Below are positions 1 through 28,790 of a stretch of 64,000 nucleotides of DNA, piece by piece. The position numbers and the translations under genes are program-made. Below the pieces are notes generated by a model. The model was not told the origin of the DNA and did not search any database. It saw only the letters and a list, made by a program, of their open reading frames with translations. Every line of letters starts with the position of its first letter. The first letter of the stretch is position 1. Source of the DNA: Dimorphilus gyrociliatus (taxonomy: Eukaryota > Annelida > Polychaeta > Dinophilidae); contig CAJFCJ010000005.1 in NCBI GenBank assembly GCA_904063045.1, positions 1,643,167 through 1,707,166 of the forward strand. Direction: 5' to 3'.

Positions 1-37
1 ATCAGTTCTATTAATTTATGTAAAAGAGACACAATAC

Positions 38-709
38 TTTATGAGTAGCTTTTAAACTATAATATCTATTCATCATATCGTCTATACTATCGAAATTTTC
101 CGATTGATTAGCAACTTCTTGTAGGAAAGTTTCATAAATCTTATGGTCAGCAATGAGATTATCTACATGACAAATTTGATTCAAAAGGTCTAATGCCCTA
201 TTTTGTAAACTTAAAAAGGTAGAATGTAATAATTTTCTTATTAATTTATTATAATTAGAAAACCTGTCTAATTTTTGTTTTTTAATTTTCATTTGCTCTT
301 TCTCTATTGAACTTTTTAGCTTCTCCTTTTCAATTTTCTGTTGATTATCCTATTGTTTTTTTTTTGTGAAAAGACGATATTATAATAGAAATACTACTAA
401 TGTCAAATAGCTAATATAACTTTAAGTAATTTATTATATTTCGCTATATATTGTTGAAGCTCGGACTCTTTTTTTTCAATATCTTTCTTTTTTCTATCTA
501 ATTCATCCATGGTTAAATTATATTTCTGTTTTACGAGCAAGAGGAAAGATAGAAGGATTAAGATAGACGACAATGATAACTTGAGAAAACAAGAGAGTTA
601 CTTTTTTTTCATCTTCTAAAATTGAATCGAATAATTTAATATCCCGTCTTGTATTTAATAGTTTCTGTGCATGCGTAATCATATTTATGCTTGTTTCGTC
701 TGCCTCCAT
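38..709 (-). CDS. CCDC42/CFAP73-like coiled-coil axonemal protein, partial (runs off left edge)
   Basis: Three exons are readable on the minus strand: 602-709, 421-525 and 38-349. All junctions are phase 0 (36, 35 and 104 codons). A GT donor at 37/36 shows that the gene continues beyond the window. The start is the ATG at 709. The product is highly charged and helical, with Lys/Glu-rich coiled coil through the middle. The stretch around FDSIDDMMNRYYSLKATHK (residues ~150-170) resembles the conserved end of the DUF4200 domain in CCDC42 and CFAP73/MIA2 proteins. Family members known from ciliates, algae and vertebrates sit on ciliary axonemes or in the sperm tail. It lies about 110 bp downstream of GART on the same strand. 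The membership call rests on pattern recognition of one block; any other DUF4200 protein is an alternative. Confidence 0.55.
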
Positions 710-820
710 TGTTCAATTTCTTTCTCACAATATATAAATATGTTTAGATTTAAAATTTTAAAATATCAATTTCGGCCTATAAAAGTGTATTGAAATTATT
801 ACTTTATAGTAATAGGAACG

Positions 821-4915
<4,095 letters not shown>

Positions 4916-5755
4916 GACCTATAAAAAAAATCGTTCACTTAAGAGACTTTAAACCCCTGCAGATTTAAATTACACCATGCACTTTGTTCACTAAGAACTA
5001 AATTACAATTAAATCCTATAATTTAAGTTAAAAAGTCTAAAATAAATTAAAAAAGTAATATTCTATTTTCTCTAAATCTTTATAGTTTAAAGTAATAACA
5101 TTAATAAATTATTATTAAACATTACCACGGCAGTTTTTTCGAGCGATAACTTTCAAGACAGCTGACTCGTTACATGTGTGAAGGAGGGAGAAAGGAAATA
5201 TACGATTTTCGTAGATAGTATATGTCACATTTTAATCATTAATAACGAACTAGTGAGCCTAATTTTAAAATTACGTAACAGGAATGGCATATGGAAATTT
5301 TTAACTAAGAAAAAATACGAAACCTTCTAATGTCCTTTTTCAAGGTCAAGGTGACCCCGCCGACAAACTAATAAATAGGGAGTCCATTCTCATTCGTTCG
5401 CTCGCAGAATTCAAACGTAAGTAATTTAAATTTAAACAATCTAGATGAAAATGCTTTGAATGGTTAAGTGCTTTATTATTGTCATGTAACCTATTTAGTC
5501 ATGTTAATGTTCTTCTTAGAACAGCAACACGACTTATGATAATCAGTAACCCTGGAATAACCTTGAAAATTCAACCGTTCTTAAGATTGTCGAAGAGTCT
5601 TTTATTGCGTATGCTGCTTATTTTTTTTTTAGAAATTCAGCTGTTAATTAAAAATACTATGCTTAATGGTGTAATACATAGACGAATGACTTAGATATCG
5701 GACGAATGAAATTAATCAATTCAAATTCTTTTCTATATCCCATACAGATAGAAAT
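4916..5755 (+). promoter_or_regulatory. Enolase promoter, 5' UTR exon and 5' UTR intron (divergent from GART)
   Basis: A non-coding first exon of enolase ends in a good donor at 5417 (CAAAC|GTAAGT). The matching acceptor (ATACAG) ends at 5747, 8 bp before the ATG, giving a 331-nt 5' UTR intron. An AT-rich TATA-like element (AATAAATAG, near 5370) lies about 30 bp upstream of the probable start region around 5395-5400. The nuclear-receptor-like TCAAGGTCA lies at 5340-5348. GART starts at 4915 in the opposite direction, so the segment may serve both genes. The transcription start is inferred. Confidence 0.5.
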
Positions 5756-7190
<1,435 letters not shown>

Positions 7191-7676
7191 AGCTTCAACT
7201 AGTAAATGAACTATACAGCATAGAAATTATATGCTTTAGCTTAGAATGAATGTCGTTCTTGGCGAAACGAATGAGTAATAAACTTTTCCAATTTGACCTT
7301 AGCCTAAAATATAATGCTTGTGTTTTCTTCCCAAAGTTCATGAATTACGTACAACAGAGTTACTCCACGTAAAACGTTTTCTAAATATTATACAGTAAAA
7401 TAAATCGATCATCTTGTCCTTTCTTTTCTCAAAGAATATTTGAAGGTCATGGGACATTTATTAATATCACTTCAGTTGTCACTTCATTTGAAGTTCGTAG
7501 TCACTTACGATTATGTTGATTTATTAAAAATTACATCAGTAGATAACAAAATGGTTATGAAAATAGTCATTTTAAAAGTTAATTATATAACTTTTATGTT
7601 GTAGGTATACTGACTAAATAATTGTACAAATTTGTACACAAATGTAATTAAGAAGCGCAATATCTTAAATCAACTA
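7191..7676. other. Intergenic, enolase/FRY convergent 3' ends
   Basis: This is AT-rich sequence between two converging genes. It should hold the 3' UTRs of both. An AATAAA-like site lies around 7399-7404 on the plus strand. I see no further gene. Confidence 0.5.
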
Positions 7677-20309
<12,633 letters not shown>

Positions 20310-20336
20310 TTTATTGAAAATAGAGAAACATAACGT

Positions 20337-20792
20337 ATGACGATAAACGACGATAATAATTTTCTTCAATTTTCTTGTTTAATTTCCGTTATTTTTGATA
20401 ACAAATGGGCGGAAATAGCAAAAATTTCATGGAAAAAGCCAGAGAAAACTGGTAATGGAAGTAATCTTTCGTTTATAGAAGGCGCGAAAGATAATATCGA
20501 TGAAAAGGAATAGGAATACCATTGATATTATCAACAAAGAGTATAATGAAATTTAGCTTATTTGCGAGATAAGTTCAATAATTCAAAAGATATCGTGTTG
20601 TGTAACAATATAGGATATGTTGGTGTAAAAGAAGAGCAGACAGTCTTTCAATTGGCCAAATATGAAGTAAAACTATATAAAATAGATAATGAAATAGCTA
20701 AAATTCTCACAGGTATAGCTGAAATTAATCAACTTTGATCAGAGAAATTGCGTTTAGTAAATATTAAAGAGTCGTTTGATCTGACCTGGTGA
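20337..20792 (+). CDS. Orphan small protein, 101 aa, head-to-head with FRY
   Basis: I do not recognise this gene. Three exons fit together with consistent phase: 20337-20451 (phase 1 out), 20557-20712 (1 in, 1 out) and 20758-20792. Introns of 105 and 45 nt are bounded by GT/AG; the second donor is a good CAG|GTATAG. The product starts MTINDDNNFLQF, runs through FDNKWAEIAKISWKKPEKT, then YLRDKFNNSKDIVLCNN, and ends in a Lys/Glu/Ile-rich helical segment with SFDLTW at the C-terminus. There is no signal peptide or membrane span. Its ATG lies 27 bp from the FRY ATG on the other strand, so both must share a minimal promoter or overlap in their 5' UTRs. Coding status is inferred from phase consistency and composition only. 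Confidence 0.45.
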
Positions 20793-21736
20793 TTCTTTCC
20801 ACTATAATAAGTCTAATAGAGGTCTACAATTTCATAAACGAATGATACAATTATTTTAGGATCTCTTTCTTTTCTATGAGTTACTTATTATTCTATACAA
20901 AGAAAAGACAGAGCAGTCGTTTATATTCTAGAGACATATAAGTGAAGGAAAACTATTAATATAGCTATCTTTATCGATTAGGACGCCTCTTTATGTCCTT
21001 TCTACAACCGCTGAACGAGATCTTAGGAATATCGAATAAGGGAGGCATCAGAATTAGAAATTGTTGGACTGTTGTTTTTCTTTATCTAACAAAGTATTCA
21101 TTTTATAATTTTTTATGTTAATTAGGAAATAATTAGTCACAATCGTATTAATTTCTTGTGAAAAAATATTCTTAATGCTAATTCCCCCCTTAGCAGCTTA
21201 GCATTTTCGACAAATCTGTAATAGGGCAACTCACAATACAACTCACTTCGTTACCAAGACGCCTTAAGCTTACAAGAAAAAGATAAATAGAAAGATATTA
21301 ATATCGGCAGTTGTTGCATTCGTATGTTATGGAGGGTATAGGAAATGTGAAGAGACGCCTACTTTCTCTTTATTCCTAGAAAGAAAGTTAATAAGAAAAT
21401 AAAGTGCTTTTCTATTATAAATACAATTTTTATAAACTATATGCTCAATATAAAGGAATGAGGTTTGACCGGAAAGACAGGGCAAGTAAACATAGGAAAA
21501 TTAGTTTCGTCAAATATTTATTAACTTTATACAGTTAGTATTTGATCACGTGGTCTCGTCTTAAAGGGGAGAGGGTAAAAAATTTCCAATTCCCAATTCC
21601 CTTCCGTAATCTAGTTATATTGTCGTCGAATGACAATGAACACATCAGTATGATTTATAGTTTTATCGGAAAAAAAACAAGTCACGGAACGAGGATTGTC
21701 TTTCATTAAAAACAAAAAAGGAGAGAAGTAAAGCAT
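20793..21736. other. Intergenic, no gene seen
   Basis: AT-rich DNA without a convincing open exon. It contains a CACGTG E-box near 21546 and stop-rich sequence in all frames. Confidence 0.4.
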
Positions 21737-22695
21737 TCACATAATCGTAACTCCCTCGATGGGCTCGACGTATTCAATCGGATCGTTGAGCACGGAAGAG
21801 ACGCTCTCCACTCTCGTATAAGTCCTACACTTATTTGTAGTTTCTTCTCCCTGAATTTTCTTGCCACAAATGCAGTAAACCAAACAGGCTGCAGCAACTA
21901 TTCCAGCGCCAACCGTTAAAAGCGTCGCTCCGAATATCCACGCGTAAAACGACGTTTGACGTTCGCCTATTTCACTTCCTCTCTAGCATTAGACAGAAAA
22001 AAAGGAAGTTTATACACACGTAAAACTGCAATAAAGGCGTTAAAAAGCAGTCGAGATTCGATAATGAGTTTTTCTTTTTCATATAATTTTTTTATGATTA
22101 AAAAAAGAGAAAGAAATACGCATTTAATGTAAATAAATACAGACGCCATTTATCGAATAGCGAGCGGAAAGCGTCCTTTGGGAAACACTCTAAAATAAAT
22201 CGATTTTTACCTTTATTGTATCATACAATAATCTATCGTATGTTCCAGAGGATCTTCGGCAATGGGGTGGAAGGCAAAATGGACGCGCAGGTGATGTTTT
22301 TGTTAAAGACCTTCTAGTTGGTAGAGGAATATCCGCTGAGGCAGTGGGCAAATGTTTGTGTAGTAAGGCCGGATGAAATTGTTGGACGTCTTGGCTAGTT
22401 TCATTTAGTGGAACTAAAAAAAAAATCAAAAGCGTCTAAACGTCAGTTGAAGAAATTCATCAAGTCAGGCGTCGAATCATGCGATTGCAAACACGTCTTC
22501 CGCATTTCGAATTAACTTCGTTTAAACATGCGAATGACGCAAAGTGCACGAATATAAAGGGAAGTATTACTAGACGCTTCTTTTTGATATCTACTAAAGG
22601 GAAGCGAAAGAAACGCCCATAAATATAAATCGAACGAATTCATCATTTACTTACGCACAAACAATCGCACAAAGCTTATATTTGGCTCTGAACAT
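21737..22695 (-). CDS. Orphan single-pass membrane protein (about 188 aa)
   Basis: I do not recognise this gene. The best supported parts are the last two exons, 22211-22413 and 21737-21982, joined in phase 0. The final exon encodes a hydrophobic span (WIFGATLLTVGAGIVAAACL, then VYCIC), a basic GKK stop-transfer and a polar ~45-aa tail ending in EPIEGVTIM. The preceding exon has a possible N-glycosylation site (NETS) and a Pro/Arg/His-rich segment. Upstream exons 22517-22593 and 22655-22695 (MFRAKYKLCAIVC) extend the frame with matching phases, but their donors are weak and the N-terminus is only mildly hydrophobic. A type I or type III topology with the long tail in the cytosol fits. Exons 1-2 may be wrong; the last two are likely real. 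Confidence 0.42.
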
Positions 22696-24635
22696 CAATC
22701 GTAAAAAGCCACAGCTGGCACGAAAACGTTCTCGGCAGCGCAAAAGGTGCGGTGTGATCGGAATATATAATATTAGAGGCCTTTTATATACATTAAACGA
22801 TTTTCTCTAGGCACAAAAGAAGCCGAACAGTCTCATTCGATAGGGATAAACTTGACAGATGGCATTTTTCTTCCGACCAGCTAAAAGGCGTATTATCCTC
22901 AGGCTATATTATATAAAAATATAAGTCTATACTTTTTTCGACAATCGCTCTCTCTCTCGCTCTCTTCTATTGATTCGTAAATATTAGAAGATCTTTGGAT
23001 TATCTCTACATAGACCTACTATAGGCTCTTGGCTATCATTCCTATTGTCCTGTCGTAAGCGTCTATATAATTCATGACTTCAGCCCGGTCGGTTCCGGTT
23101 ATCCGAGCATGAAATTAAGGAAAATTCGAAATAATAAAAAAATATCTTTATTGAAAAAAAAAAGAATTAAAAAAAAATAACATAAAAATCCAGAATTATA
23201 TAGGATTATGATGGGACAGTAAAGATAAAAGAGCAGCCTTACGGGAGGATTGACAGCGAGTGTAGGTTGGTAAATATATCCAGATTATCTTTGTCCAAAA
23301 TATTACGGCCGAAAATATCCAATCGTTTTCCGTCATTTTAGATAGACGCTCTGTCTTGGGCGTTTTAAGTTCGAAAGCGGAGATCTTCTCCTCGGCGTTT
23401 TCGTTTTTATTTGAAGTGAGGTTGATGCCATCTAGCGGACAATTTTGACCAACCCTCTTCCAACCCCCGCCCCGCCGTAGCCTTTCTTCTTTAAACTTTT
23501 AAGCCATCTGACAAAGCTTGACGTCTTTACTGAAGATCATAAGTTGTTTCAGCCTACGCTACGTAACGATCTTCTTTTTCTCTTATCAAAATAGTTAACA
23601 TAAGCATTGCCATACAAGAACATTTTTTTTTATTAAAGACAGTCTGTGAGAATCACATCACTAGAATTAACTCCCTCCCAAATGATAAACACAGGTTGTT
23701 AAAAGTGAGGATGATTAGACGTATGGAAAAATACAAGGAAATGTCTCATTGATTTTTTTCTCGAAGGAAAGGAAAATAGAAGCTAATAAAAATACGGTGT
23801 ATGTAAAGCTTTGCATTGACAAAGACAGTAGCAATGGATGCGACGCTGTCGGTAATTTTTTCCTCTATAGGCCTATTGTGAAATAACCTCTCTTATTCTC
23901 TTTTAGTGTTTAGGAAAAAATTATAGGCCTATTGTTGATATGGGGAGTGAGAATGCACCCCATGGAGCAAGATATTTATTATGTAGTAGTTTATCACTAT
24001 AACGTAAAGTAAGAAGGGTATAAATTAGGATTTAATAAACGCGTTTGCAATATATATTCTGAATATGACATTCATTTAAGCATCATTCCACTTTATCTTA
24101 ATGTTCCTTATTTTCCAATAAAAAATTAAAAAAAAAGCGCGCTAGTTTTGCAAAACTGGTTCCCATTTCCAATTTTTTTATTAACAAGTGCATAGGCGAC
24201 GCAAGTAACATTTGGGGTAAAACAAATGGTAAAAATTCAATAATACATTAGGAGGTTTGGAGCTTAAAGATGTTTATTGATTGGTAGTACTACTTCATTT
24301 TCTTACTAGATTTCAAATGAAATATCAATTAAATGCCCGTTTGAAAAAGATTTATCATCGCTTCAGATTCGTTGGTGTAATGTCGGATTCAAATTTTGGG
24401 ATAGAATTTGACTACTCGATAAATTACAATCTTTCATCATTCGACATCAAGTCGTATTAGTCGAGAATATTCTCTTAAAGATTACCGTAATACTAAAGAG
24501 ATACTTGTGGAATCTTCGAATTGACCACATAAGGATAAACCATTGTATCTGGATCTCGTTAACTCTCATAAAAGGAGGACAACCATAGTTCCGACGCTCA
24601 CTTCCTCCAAATCATAGATCGAACCGAACGACATA
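22696..24635. other. Intergenic, no gene seen; holds a CTCF-like site
   Basis: About 1.9 kb without a supported exon. It includes a short TC-rich run at about 22949-22967, a GC-richer patch around 23350-23500 and a perfect match to the CTCF core at 23427-23438. Confidence 0.4.
23427..23438 (-). promoter_or_regulatory. CTCF-like core motif
   Basis: The minus strand reads CCGCTAGATGGC, which fits every position of the CTCF core CCRSYAGRKGGC. It sits between two divergently oriented orphan membrane-protein genes. Function is inferred from the motif alone. Confidence 0.4.
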
Positions 24636-25855
24636 ATGGAGAATACTAGTGGAGGAATTCTAAAGAAAATCAGGCATGAAAGATACAAAGTAGGAAAAGT
24701 AATATTTTCAGCAGCTGCTCACTTGGTTTGCTATTTTTGTTTAGGTGTAACACTTTTTTTCTATCCTAATCACAATTCTACGTAACTACGCCTATTTCTT
24801 TAAAAAATAGCAACTCTGCTGTATTCATTCTGCATCTATTCACCATCTGACAACTATTGTGAAAGTACTCGAAGCGAAGGCCCATTTGATGGAACTTGCT
24901 ACCATGAAAATCTTGTAACAGCAGTTCGGCCAATAACGACGTTTTTCTCCTGCGGTAAGTTCTCATTAATATTGTAAACTATATACAATATATATAATAT
25001 TTTGAAAATTGAATATTAACAAGATAATAGATAACATTAATAATTCATTTAATTGTATTTCAGTCTTAATGTTTTTTTCTTATATTATCATTTTGATGGA
25101 GGCCTACTTTTGCGAAACAAATTCGTTTCTAACAAACATTATTACGCAAGATGTAGCCATGGAATATACAAATCAGCTTGTGAAAAGCAACATTATTCTC
25201 TCTTTGAAAGTAGTTTGTACTACAGTCAGGAATATATCAAAGAGGTTAAATCAATATTAAGTTTTCATCTTTTCAAATCATGTCTAACAAGTCTTGTTTT
25301 GTTTCTACTTTACAGAGTATTTTTAACGGTTGTAACCAGTCAAGAAATTATAGAATTTGACTACACAGCATGCCAAGATGAAACGAACGTCAAGGAATCT
25401 ATTTTTCAGGGAAACTCTTGTCTTAGAGTATGCTTGAGACCCCATTAGAAGTTTTTCTATACTATTTAAGTTTTACTTGACAGCTCAGCTATAAATTGGC
25501 CTATTCTTTCCTCAATCCAGAATTAAGCGATGCGTTTGATAAACTGAAGATAGATATTTATAACTCATTGAAAACCGATGATATAAATGTTGAAATTTTA
25601 GAAGTATAGTTATTTTTAATACATTTTTGTCGTACAATAAATGATATACAAACTCACATTAAACAGGAACAACATATACCCGAGATGGCTGACAACGTAC
25701 TAATATTACCTCCTTGCGAGAAAATTCGCAGTATCTATAGAAATTCAAACTACTTTTGGTTGTTTACTTTCCTGCTGTCTACGTGGGCTTATAGAATCAT
25801 ATTTAAGTATGTAACTGAGAGAAAGACAATTGAATTCATTAAGAAAGTATGCTAA
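24636..25855 (+). CDS. Orphan multipass membrane protein (284 aa, six exons)
   Basis: I do not recognise the family. Six exons join with fully consistent phases: 24636-24744, 24811-24954, 25064-25244, 25316-25427, 25484-25603 and 25667-25855. Each is bounded by GT/AG, with introns of 56-109 nt. The first hydrophobic span (IFSAAAHLVCYFCLATLLYS) lies near residues 24-43. A cysteine-containing loop (DNYCESTRSEGPFDGTC) follows. A second span is in TTFFSCVLMFFSYIIILMEA, and the last (YFWLFTFLLSTWAYRIIF) is near the C-terminus, before a basic tail ending KKVC. Between them is a ~130-aa segment with more cysteines, probably extracytoplasmic. A different frame of exon 3 stays open longer, but it runs into a stop after the next junction, so I rejected it. 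Confidence 0.6.
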
Positions 25856-26095
25856 GTAGGAGTTGTTTTTTGTTTTCTTCAAGTTCATTCCACCTTAAAA
25901 TATCATATAATACACTTTATCTCGATAATGTAGGTTAAAAAGATTCAATTGTTAAAATACAAAATTTTAGAAATAAAATGCTGGTGTATTTGGATAAATG
26001 GCTATTTAAGATTGTACTAAAACACAACACGTTAATTAACTGCCGAGTGCTCCACAATTAATAGCCACTATACATTCAAGTTTTGAAGATTCTGT

Positions 26096-26682
26096 TCATT
26101 TAGAAATTCCAATAACACCGCAAGCAACTCTGGCACCAGCATTTCCGGTAGTCTTGCTTAATTCGTGTCCTCCTTTTCCCAAGTCGTCGGGGTCAGCATG
26201 GACCTAAAGAAATTCGGTTTAACAGATCATATTTTCAGGAGAAATTCTATACTTACTACTATGGTTCGACCAATAACAGATAGTGAACCAGTCAAATTAA
26301 CCAAGCTATCGGTTATGTTCACTTTAGCAACTCCTGAAGCGTCTGCTTCAACATTTCCTAAATCTCCAACGTGACGAACCTCATCTTCCGGTGCTCCATG
26401 TTCCTTGCCATGGGGATTGAAATGAGCTCCTAATAACAAATAAAGAATTTTATTGTTAAAACTCTCTCTTCTTTTGCCAATTTACAGCTATCTACCTGCA
26501 CTGGTACAACCGTTTGTGTTGTCACCAAACTCATGAACATGGAAGCCGTGCTTTCCTGGGGTTAAGCCTGTAATTTCACCGGTTACGGTAACAGGTCCAT
26601 CGGCTTTTGCCTGTTCGAAGGAGACGGTTCCTTTAACTCCTGCAGTCCCGCTTAAAACGCATACGGCTTTTATTACAGACAT
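26096..26682 (-). CDS. SOD1: Cu/Zn superoxide dismutase
   Basis: This enzyme disproportionates superoxide to oxygen and hydrogen peroxide in the cytosol. Three exons (26496-26682, 26257-26429, 26096-26203) give 155 aa with consistent phases. The copper and zinc ligands are in place: GFHVHEFGD (two His), [11 protein letters not shown] (bridging and zinc His), RHVGDLGN (zinc His and Asp) and [17 protein letters not shown] (copper His). The disulfide cysteines (NGCTSAG and VACGVIG) and the active-site Arg in GARVACG are present. There is no signal peptide, so this is the intracellular form rather than extracellular SOD3. It shares a 161-bp interval between start codons with the divergent FAAP100-like gene. 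Confidence 0.98.
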
Positions 26683-26843
26683 TATTCTTTTTTTCTACAC
26701 GTAACGTTATTTCCAAAATGCGGGTCAAGAATTGAAACTTAGGGCCGTGTGCAATAAATGTTATGATACATTTCGTTCGTAATATTTTGTAATCTTTCAT
26801 TTTTAAATACAATATAAAATGTACTATTAAATCTGTCATATTT

Positions 26844-28575
26844 ATGAATATTACGCAAGAATTCGAAAACAACCTGTCATTAAAGTGGATCTTTAAATCG
26901 CGCGAAATGAATATCTCTCTATTGATGAACTTACCTCTCAATGACGAAAACTATCAATCATTAACCACTTCAAGATCAATAAAACATAATGAAATAAATT
27001 TTAAAATTTCTTGGGGTAGAGGTCATCACATAGTAGTTTTCCGTGAAAAAGAATTTTTTATTGTGAGCGATAATACATTGAATCATTACCTTGTTTAGTT
27101 TCTTATTTATTTTCAGATAGTCTTGACCTTTAAAGGTATACCATACAACTCAATTGCAGTTGTTAATGACTACAAATTAATTTGTCTTCTTGCCGATGAA
27201 ACTCTCTGCTTGATTGAATTGCCTGATTTTTCAACTCTTTCCAAGTAAGGAAACAATATTTTCATCTTTTGCAAAGTTATAGTATAAACCCTTTTTTTTC
27301 AGCAAAGCACCTTGTAAAAAGTGCATATGTAGTTCTAGTTTGGAAGCAAGTGATTTGGGAAAACAAAGGAATGCAATTAATATGACATGTAATTCTCATG
27401 GAAAGCAATTTCTCGTGTTTCTTCTACTATCAGATAAGGAAATTGCCTTGAAATGTTTTACACTTTTGTTCGACAACGATGAATATACGTCTTTATCTTT
27501 GTTATACAAAATCCCAAGGACTACTTCATCGATAGCAAACATAAGGGGAACTCCATTTACAGTTGTTTTCAGACAAACACTAAATGAAAATTTAGCCAAG
27601 CAAATAGTTCCCGAAAGCAGTAAATGCGAAGAATCTTTATGTTTGTACAGCTATCATAATGGCGTAATTACTGTAAATGAGAGTATTCATAAAAAGGAAG
27701 ATATTTTACATTTTTTAAATCAAGATTGCATTGCGATAATTACGCTAGATTTAAAATCTCGTGGAGACTGCTTGGTGTTAATTGGAAATGAGGGAAAAGT
27801 TGTTTATTTAACGTGTGAGAAAAATAGTTTAATGGATAGGACTTTTTTTATACCTGGGCCTATTTTATGTTGTGATTTTCAAGAATATTGGCTTTTCTAT
27901 TCAAATCACGAAAGATTGTATAAGGTAAATCTGCTAAGGCAGTTAAACGAACATTATACGCCTTTTGATATAGAATATATTTCATTTTATGGTATACGAC
28001 GATTGCATATCGTAAAAGTATCAGGAGAATCAACTATTATATGCGTTCATAATTCCATGGGTAATATTTATAAACTTGAGATTAACAAGTGGGATCGCTG
28101 TGAGCCTTCTGATATATCAGCCCTTTTAAATTCGAATAAAAATTTCCAAGACCAAACTGACTTTTATTTAGAGCAATTAGATCAACAAAATAGCATTATC
28201 CGCAATTTAACTCTCTGTTATAATTGCTCCAAGAAAAATATTAAAATTACCCTAAATAAGCAAGAAATTGAAAGTGAGAAAAGTGTTTGCATTTCTGTAA
28301 TAAATAATAACTTTCTGGACTCGTGGTTTGTAGTCTGTACATTGAAATCTCTGCAGGAACGGTACGAAATTCAAAAATTAAGAAAAGCTTCCTCAAATGT
28401 TAAATTTTATTTTGATAAAGCTACTATTAATGAAATAAAGCCATATAAGATAAATATAATGTTTTTTTTCAACGATTCAAAAGGTATGGCTTCATTTTCA
28501 ACAGATAATTTTAGCGATAATGACGATAAAGATGATGAAAATGGTGTTGATGAAGAAAATTCTCGAATTAAATAA
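26844..28575 (+). CDS. FAAP100-like Fanconi anaemia core complex subunit, C-terminally short
   Basis: FAAP100 is a beta-propeller protein that with FANCB and FANCL forms the catalytic module of the Fanconi anaemia ubiquitin ligase (FANCD2 monoubiquitination). Three exons (26844-27092, 27117-27244, 27303-28575) join in phase and give 549 aa. Blocks that recall vertebrate FAAP100 are DCLVLIGNEGKVVYL, FFIPGPILCCDFQ followed by LFYSNHERLYKVNLL, and the post-propeller coiled coil FYLEQLDQQNSIIRNL, followed by FLDSWFVVCTLKS. The protein ends in an acidic tail rich in Asp/Asn. The vertebrate protein is about 880 aa, so the C-terminal third seems to be missing and only 215 bp separate the stop from HHEX. 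The assignment is by eye across divergent sequence. Confidence 0.62.
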
Positions 28576-28790
28576 GTGTTATGGAGCTATTGCATGTTTT
28601 TTTTTATCAGATCTGAACCTTTATTTCACAAAATCAACGACAAATATAATTTTATTAGAATACATGATATTATACAGAATAATGATTTATATTCATATAC
28701 ATTTTCTTTAAAATGATATTATATGCTTACGTACAGTATATGCAAATGTATTTACACATTTTTTATCTAAGATAATATAAGATATATTAT

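Noticed and set aside
23350-23400. TTCGAA-containing segment that looked like a tRNA B box
   Set aside because: No A box, no acceptor stem pairing and wrong spacing.
25053-25448. 131-codon open frame on the plus strand overlapping exon 3 of the orphan membrane protein
   Set aside because: It needs a phase-2 entry that no donor supplies, and joining it to the next exon gives an early stop. The overlapping frame fits all junctions.
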